64,000 nucleotides of DNA from Luteibacter aegosomatis (lineage in GTDB: Bacteria > Pseudomonadota > Gammaproteobacteria > Xanthomonadales > Rhodanobacteraceae), in assembly GCF_023078455.1 (NCBI RefSeq), contig NZ_CP095740.1, forward strand, positions 1,662,001 through 1,726,000, written 5' to 3'. Numbering within the stretch: the first letter of the stretch is position 1; every line of letters starts with the position of its first letter. Below the pieces are notes generated by a model, which searched no databases, was not told where the DNA came from, and saw only the letters and a program-made list of their open reading frames with translations. Shown here one piece after another: positions 60,438 through 64,000 of the stretch. Both the position numbers and the translations under genes were made by a program.

Positions 60438-61301
60438 ATGTCCGGAAACGAACGACAACACACGAAGGTTACGCCCGATTGGCACCGCTGGATAGCCGAG
60501 TCCCTGCAGGCCGGCTCGCGTGCGGTCGACATCCTGCAGACGATGCTCGACAACGGATTCGCGGAGCGCGCGGCCTGGACCGCCATCGACGACGCTTACT
60601 CGGTGAACGGCACGTCGCCCGTCGCGTCGTCGACGGAACGCACCGTGTTCCGCAGCCGCCTGGCCGACGGCCACGAACTCGATGCGGGTGACCGGACGGT
60701 GCGAGTCCTCGCGCGCATCGCCCGTCCCGCCGTGGCCGTGCTCGACGGCGTGTTGTCCGCGGAGGAATGCAGGGCTTTCCGCGACATGGCGGCGCGGCGC
60801 CTGACGCGTTCCGCCGTCGTGGACCGGGATCATGGCCGGCATGCGGTGATGGATATCCGTACCAGTGACGGCGCTTATTTCCAACGCGCGGAAAACGAAC
60901 TGGTCGCGCTGGTCGATCGACGCGTTTCCGCCTTGATGCACTTGCCCGAGGAACATGGCGAGGGCTTGCAGGTGATGCGCTATGGCATCGGCGGCGAATA
61001 CCAGCCGCACTTCGACTATTTCGATCCGGCCGACAAGGGCAGCCTGCCGCACCTGAACACGGGCGGCCAGCGGGTATCCACGTTGATCATGTACCTCAAC
61101 GACGTGGAAGCCGGTGGCGAGACGATCTTCCCGCGCATCGATTTCAGTGTCGTGCCCAGGGAAGGCCAGGGGCTGTATTTCGAATACGACACGCCGGAAG
61201 GCGGCCTGGATCCGCTCACGCTGCATGGTGGCGCCCCGGTGACCCGGGGCGAGAAATGGATCGTTACCAAATGGATGCGGGAGCGGGCGTTTCCCGGCTG
61301 A
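60438..61301 (+). CDS. Prolyl 4-hydroxylase-like 2-oxoglutarate/Fe(II) dioxygenase
   Basis: 287 residues. The iron ligands are visible: His and Asp in YQPHFDYFDP, and the distal His and 2-oxoglutarate-binding Lys in LHGGAPVTRGEKWIVTKWMRE. The P4H-type core also has VLDGVLSAEECRAFRDMA and STLIMYLNDVEAGGETIFP. It hydroxylates proline or a related residue in an unknown target. The N-terminal 90 residues are not part of the core. Confidence 0.92.
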   Translation: MSGNERQHTKVTPDWHRWIAESLQAGSRAVDILQTMLDNGFAERAAWTAIDDAYSVNGTSPVASSTERTVFRSRLADGHELDAGDRTVRVLARIARPAVAVLDGVLSAEECRAFRDMAARRLTRSAVVDRDHGRHAVMDIRTSDGAYFQRAENELVALVDRRVSALMHLPEEHGEGLQVMRYGIGGEYQPHFDYFDPADKGSLPHLNTGGQRVSTLIMYLNDVEAGGETIFPRIDFSVVPREGQGLYFEYDTPEGGLDPLTLHGGAPVTRGEKWIVTKWMRERAFPG

Positions 61302-61305
61302 GCCG

Positions 61306-61848
61306 TCAGCTGGCGCGACGCACTTCGCGGTGGGGCGGGTAATACGCGAACAAGTGGGTCGCGCCGCCGAGGAAATCGATGTTGTCGATGTGCTCTCCGC
61401 CCAGTCGCTCCGCGACGTGATCGGAGGCCTCGTTGCCGATGCGCACGAGACTGATCACGCGTTGCGCATGCATGCGGTTCCACGCGTAGTCGAGGATCGC
61501 CGCGCCCGCCTCGGTGGCATAACCATGGTGACGGTGATCGGGCTTTAGCATCCAGCCCAGTTCCAGGTCGGGCCAGCCTTCAGGCTTCATCAGACCGGCG
61601 CGGCCGATGAATTCGCCCGTTTCGCGAAGTTCGATCGCCCACATGCCGCAGCCGCGCAACGCCCAATGGCCCAGCAGCATGGCCATCGAACGCCAGGCGT
61701 TCATGCGGTCGAGCGGCTGGCCGTCACCGATCCAGCGCGTGCTGTCGGCGTCGGCGAGCATGCTCGCGTAGTCGTCGAAGTGACGTTCGTTGAGCGCGGT
61801 GAGCCGCAGCCGCGCGGTTTCGATTACGGGGATGTCGCAGATTGCCAT
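61306..61848 (-). CDS. GNAT N-acetyltransferase (RimJ/RimL-like)
   Basis: 180 residues from the ATG at 61848 (MAICDIPVIETARLRLTALNERHFDDY); a start four codons upstream is possible. The pattern IELRETGEFIGRAGLMKPEGWPDLELGWMLKPDHRHHGYATEAG includes the acetyl-CoA loop, and IGNEASDHVAERLGG is the usual C-terminal element. Acetylates an amino group of an unknown substrate. Lies 16 bp from the SET gene in the same direction. Confidence 0.9.
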   Translation of the reverse strand: MAICDIPVIETARLRLTALNERHFDDYASMLADADSTRWIGDGQPLDRMNAWRSMAMLLGHWALRGCGMWAIELRETGEFIGRAGLMKPEGWPDLELGWMLKPDHRHHGYATEAGAAILDYAWNRMHAQRVISLVRIGNEASDHVAERLGGEHIDNIDFLGGATHLFAYYPPHREVRRAS

Positions 61849-61864
61849 CGAAGTGACCAAGGGT

Positions 61865-62392
61865 TCAGCCGATCAGTGCCGCCAGCGCGCGGGTACTCGA
61901 CGCCAGGCTTTCCGGCCAGGACAAGCCGACTATTTTCTCACCAGTGAGCGCGTCGTTAAAGTCCTCCTCCTGTCCCGGAGCGAGCAGGTGGCGATAATCG
62001 ACCGTGATTTCAGTGCCTTGCGGCAAGTCTTTAGCAGCGAAGATGAACCCGAGGTGCCAGAGCCCGGTGGGATCGAAACTGTGGTTCACGTAGCACTCGT
62101 CGGGCCAATCGGGCGAGAGCGTGTAGCGGTCGCCGAACCAGCGTGCGGCGGCGTGGAGATCGGGGGAACGCTCGATCTCTTTCCAGGCGTAGGTGCGGTC
62201 GATGGCGTCGGGCGCGGTGACGACCTGGCCGGCGGCCACGAATTCCTCGACGAACAACCCCTTGCCGGCCCCGGGAATACCCGAAGCGGCGATGCGATAA
62301 CGCGGCAGGATCATCGGATCATCAGGCCCTTGTTCCGTCACGGGTGGCGAATGTTTCGCCCCCGGCATGGGGCGCGAGTGTAGCGCGTTCAT
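61865..62392 (-). CDS. SET-domain protein
   Basis: 175 residues. SET motifs are visible: GIPGAGKGLFVEEFVAAGQVV, CYVNHSFDPTGLWHLGFIFAAKDLPQGTEITVDY. The NHS and GTEITVDY elements form the SAM-binding and catalytic core, so a protein lysine methyltransferase activity is plausible. Bacterial SET proteins of this size are scattered and poorly studied. The post-SET Cys cluster is absent. Confidence 0.88.
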   Translation of the reverse strand: MNALHSRPMPGAKHSPPVTEQGPDDPMILPRYRIAASGIPGAGKGLFVEEFVAAGQVVTAPDAIDRTYAWKEIERSPDLHAAARWFGDRYTLSPDWPDECYVNHSFDPTGLWHLGFIFAAKDLPQGTEITVDYRHLLAPGQEEDFNDALTGEKIVGLSWPESLASSTRALAALIG

Positions 62393-62434
62393 GGCGGGGC
62401 GAAAGGGGGCAGGCCGCCTTCCGCCCCGCGGGGG

Positions 62435-62758
62435 TTACTCGTCGCTTTCGGTCGCGCGGGGCTTGCTGGCCGTTTTCGCCTTCTTTTTCGCGGGCTTGCC
62501 GTCGGCAAGCAGGATCGCGTCGCGGTTGCGGTCGATCAACGAGGGGCCGATGCCCTTGACGTCGGTGAGCTGGTCGGCGGATTCGAAGGCGCCGTTGGCG
62601 TCGCGCCAGGCGACGATGGCCTTGGCTTTCGCCAGCCCCACGCCGTCGAGCGACTGCGCGAGGGTGGACGCGTCGGCGGTATTGACGTTGACCGGCGTGG
62701 AAGCGAAAGCGGGCGAGGCGAGCAGCATCGCGGTGAGGGTGGAAAGGTATCGATTCAT
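62435..62758 (-). CDS. Exported helix-hairpin-helix (ComEA-like) protein
   Basis: 107 residues from the ATG at 62758. A signal peptide (about 1-20, YLSTLTAMLLASPAFAS) is followed by two HhH motifs: VNVNTADASTLAQSLDGVGLAKAKAIVAWRDANG and LTDVKGIGPSLIDRNRDAIL. The C-terminal tail is Lys-rich. ComEA-like proteins bind DNA in the periplasm during uptake. GGAG-like GATACC context precedes the ATG. Confidence 0.92.
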   Translation of the reverse strand: MNRYLSTLTAMLLASPAFASTPVNVNTADASTLAQSLDGVGLAKAKAIVAWRDANGAFESADQLTDVKGIGPSLIDRNRDAILLADGKPAKKKAKTASKPRATESDE

Positions 62759-62953
62759 GGGTATCTCCTCGTGACTCGCGTCGGGTGACGCGAACGGGTC
62801 ACTTTGCGTCCGGCGGGACCGCTCGCGAACCGGTCGGGGGCGGTGAAACCTGTCGGCGCGCGGCCAGCAACCGGGCGTGGGCGAGGCCGTCGTCCCCGAG
62901 GGCATGCCGTCGGCGCTGCTACAATCGCGTTTTGCCCCACGAGCCGTCTCGCC

Positions 62954-64000
62954 ATGGATACCTCCCGCATCACTTCCTTCGTCAGCGGCCTCTGGGACGC
63001 GGAAATCGTCCCGCAACTGGTCGAGTACATCCGCATTCCGAACAAATCGCCGATGTTCGATGCGCAGTGGCGCGAGCACGGCTACATGGACCAGGCCGTG
63101 ACGCTGATGGAAACCTGGGCCCGTTCCAAGCTGCCGGCCTTCGACGGGGCCACGCTCGAGGTGGTGCGCCTGGAAGGCCGCACGCCGCTGATCTACATCG
63201 ACGTTCCCGCGCAGGGCATGAACGGCGACAAGGGCACCGACGAAACCGTCGTGCTTTACGGCCACCTCGACAAGCAGCCGGAGATGACGGGCTGGGCCGA
63301 CGACCTCGGTCCGTGGACGCCGGTGATCAAGGGCGACAAGCTCTACGGCCGCGGTGGCGCCGACGACGGTTACGCCATCTTCGGTTCGCTGGCGGCGCTG
63401 CTGGCCTTGCGCGACCAGGGTGTTCCGCACGCGCGATGCGTGATCCTGATCGAGGCCTGCGAGGAGTCGGGCAGCTACGACCTGCCTTACTACGTCGACC
63501 ACCTGGCCGACCGCATCGGCGACCCGGCCCTCGTGGTCTGCCTCGATTCGGGCTGCGGCAACTACGACCAGCTCTGGCTCACCACCTCGCTGCGCGGCAT
63601 GACGGGCGGCAACCTGACGGTGCAGGTGCTCGAGGAGGGCGTGCATTCGGGCGACGCCTCGGGCGTGGTGCCGTCGAGCTTCCGCATCCTCCGCCAGATC
63701 CTCGGCCGCCTGGAGGATCCGGCCACCGGCCGCATCCTGCCGAAGGAGCTTTATGTCGAGATTCCGCCCCAGCGTGTCGAGCAGGCGCGCCGCTCGGCCG
63801 AGGTGCTGGGCACCGCGGTGTACGACAAGTTCCCGTTCGTCGAAGGCATGACGCCGGTCAGCGACGACCTCACCGAGCTGGTGCTCAACCGCACCTGGCG
63901 TCCGCAGCTGGCGGTGACGGGTGTCGGCGGCATGCCGCCGCTGGATAGCGCCGGCAACGTGCTGCGCCCCAAGACCGCCGTGAAGCTCAGCCTGCGTGTG
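62954..64000 (+). CDS. M20-family metallopeptidase (runs off the window)
   Basis: 349 codons from the ATG at 62954 remain open at the window edge; the family is about 450-470 residues. Metal ligands are visible: His and Asp in VLYGHLDKQPE, Asp in GRGGADDGYAIFG and the Glu pair in IEACEESGSYD. A TACAAT -10-like element lies at 62920-62925. It is a cytosolic dipeptidase or aminoacylase-type enzyme with a di-zinc site. Chromosomal. Confidence 0.93.
   Translation, partial: MDTSRITSFVSGLWDAEIVPQLVEYIRIPNKSPMFDAQWREHGYMDQAVTLMETWARSKLPAFDGATLEVVRLEGRTPLIYIDVPAQGMNGDKGTDETVVLYGHLDKQPEMTGWADDLGPWTPVIKGDKLYGRGGADDGYAIFGSLAALLALRDQGVPHARCVILIEACEESGSYDLPYYVDHLADRIGDPALVVCLDSGCGNYDQLWLTTSLRGMTGGNLTVQVLEEGVHSGDASGVVPSSFRILRQILGRLEDPATGRILPKELYVEIPPQRVEQARRSAEVLGTAVYDKFPFVEGMTPVSDDLTELVLNRTWRPQLAVTGVGGMPPLDSAGNVLRPKTAVKLSLRV

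Noticed and set aside
62435..63646. Leftward ORF of 403 codons covering the HhH gene and the M20 gene
   Set aside because: Only its last 107 codons are a real gene with a signal peptide; the upstream part is antisense to the M20 peptidase.

Overview
The window is mostly one integrative and conjugative element (ICE) of the Tn4371 type, followed by about 5 kb of a GC-rich chromosome. The backbone order supports this: RadC-like protein, DUF932, ParB-like, DUF736, DUF2958, DUF2285, excisionase-like HTH, RepA, ParA, DUF2840, TraF, DUF3363 relaxase, cargo, LysR regulator, EexN, TraG, TrbBCDEJ, EexN, TrbLFGI, DUF2274. No integrase is present, so the left end of the ICE lies outside the window. The right flank (GIY-YIG protein, prolyl-hydroxylase-like dioxygenase, SET protein, ComEA-like HhH protein, M20 peptidase) fits a high-GC gammaproteobacterium. 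I favour Xanthomonadales (Rhodanobacteraceae-like), but this is inference.

Region 1 (1-6281) is a defence island. It opens with the tail of a YhcG/DUF1016 nuclease. Then a leftward HTH plus ImmA/IrrE metallopeptidase pair faces a rightward type II CBASS operon: DUF2188, patatin phospholipase, DncV-like cyclase, E2-E1 ligase Cap2 and JAMM protease Cap3. The divergent gap holds two palindromes with the same spacing, candidate operators for the HTH protein. The pair resembles the CapH-CapP control module of CBASS.

Region 2 (6282-22185) is ICE maintenance and DNA processing. Three long ORF-poor leaders precede radC, DUF932 and DUF736, and they share a GC-rich motif. The ParB-like gene is split by an in-frame amber codon. 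Between it and DUF736 lies an insertion on the opposite strand: a traG relic, a tandem pair of HEPN-like proteins that each carry an RN-x3-H motif, and a truncated ORF. Three 19-bp direct repeats between repA and parA look like iterons.

Region 3 (22186-41572) is cargo rich in redox enzymes: five short-chain dehydrogenases, two aldo/keto reductases, an OYE-type flavoenzyme, a nitronate-monooxygenase-like enzyme, a flavin reductase, an MdaB-like quinone reductase, two ABM monooxygenases (one exported), LysE and DUF1097 membrane proteins, three LysR regulators and one AraC regulator. Relics of an aldehyde dehydrogenase and of an SDR C-terminus record past rearrangement. The set suggests detoxification or conversion of quinones or other electrophiles; no substrate can be read from sequence.

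Region 4 (42075-55814) is the mating apparatus: a LysR regulator, TraG, the Trb type IV secretion system and two EexN-type entry-exclusion lipoproteins. Region 5 (55815-58660) holds a strong terminator, a degenerate IS481-family element, a REP-like inverted pair and an IS110-family transposase. Region 6 (58685-64000) is ordinary chromosome, and the last gene runs off the end.
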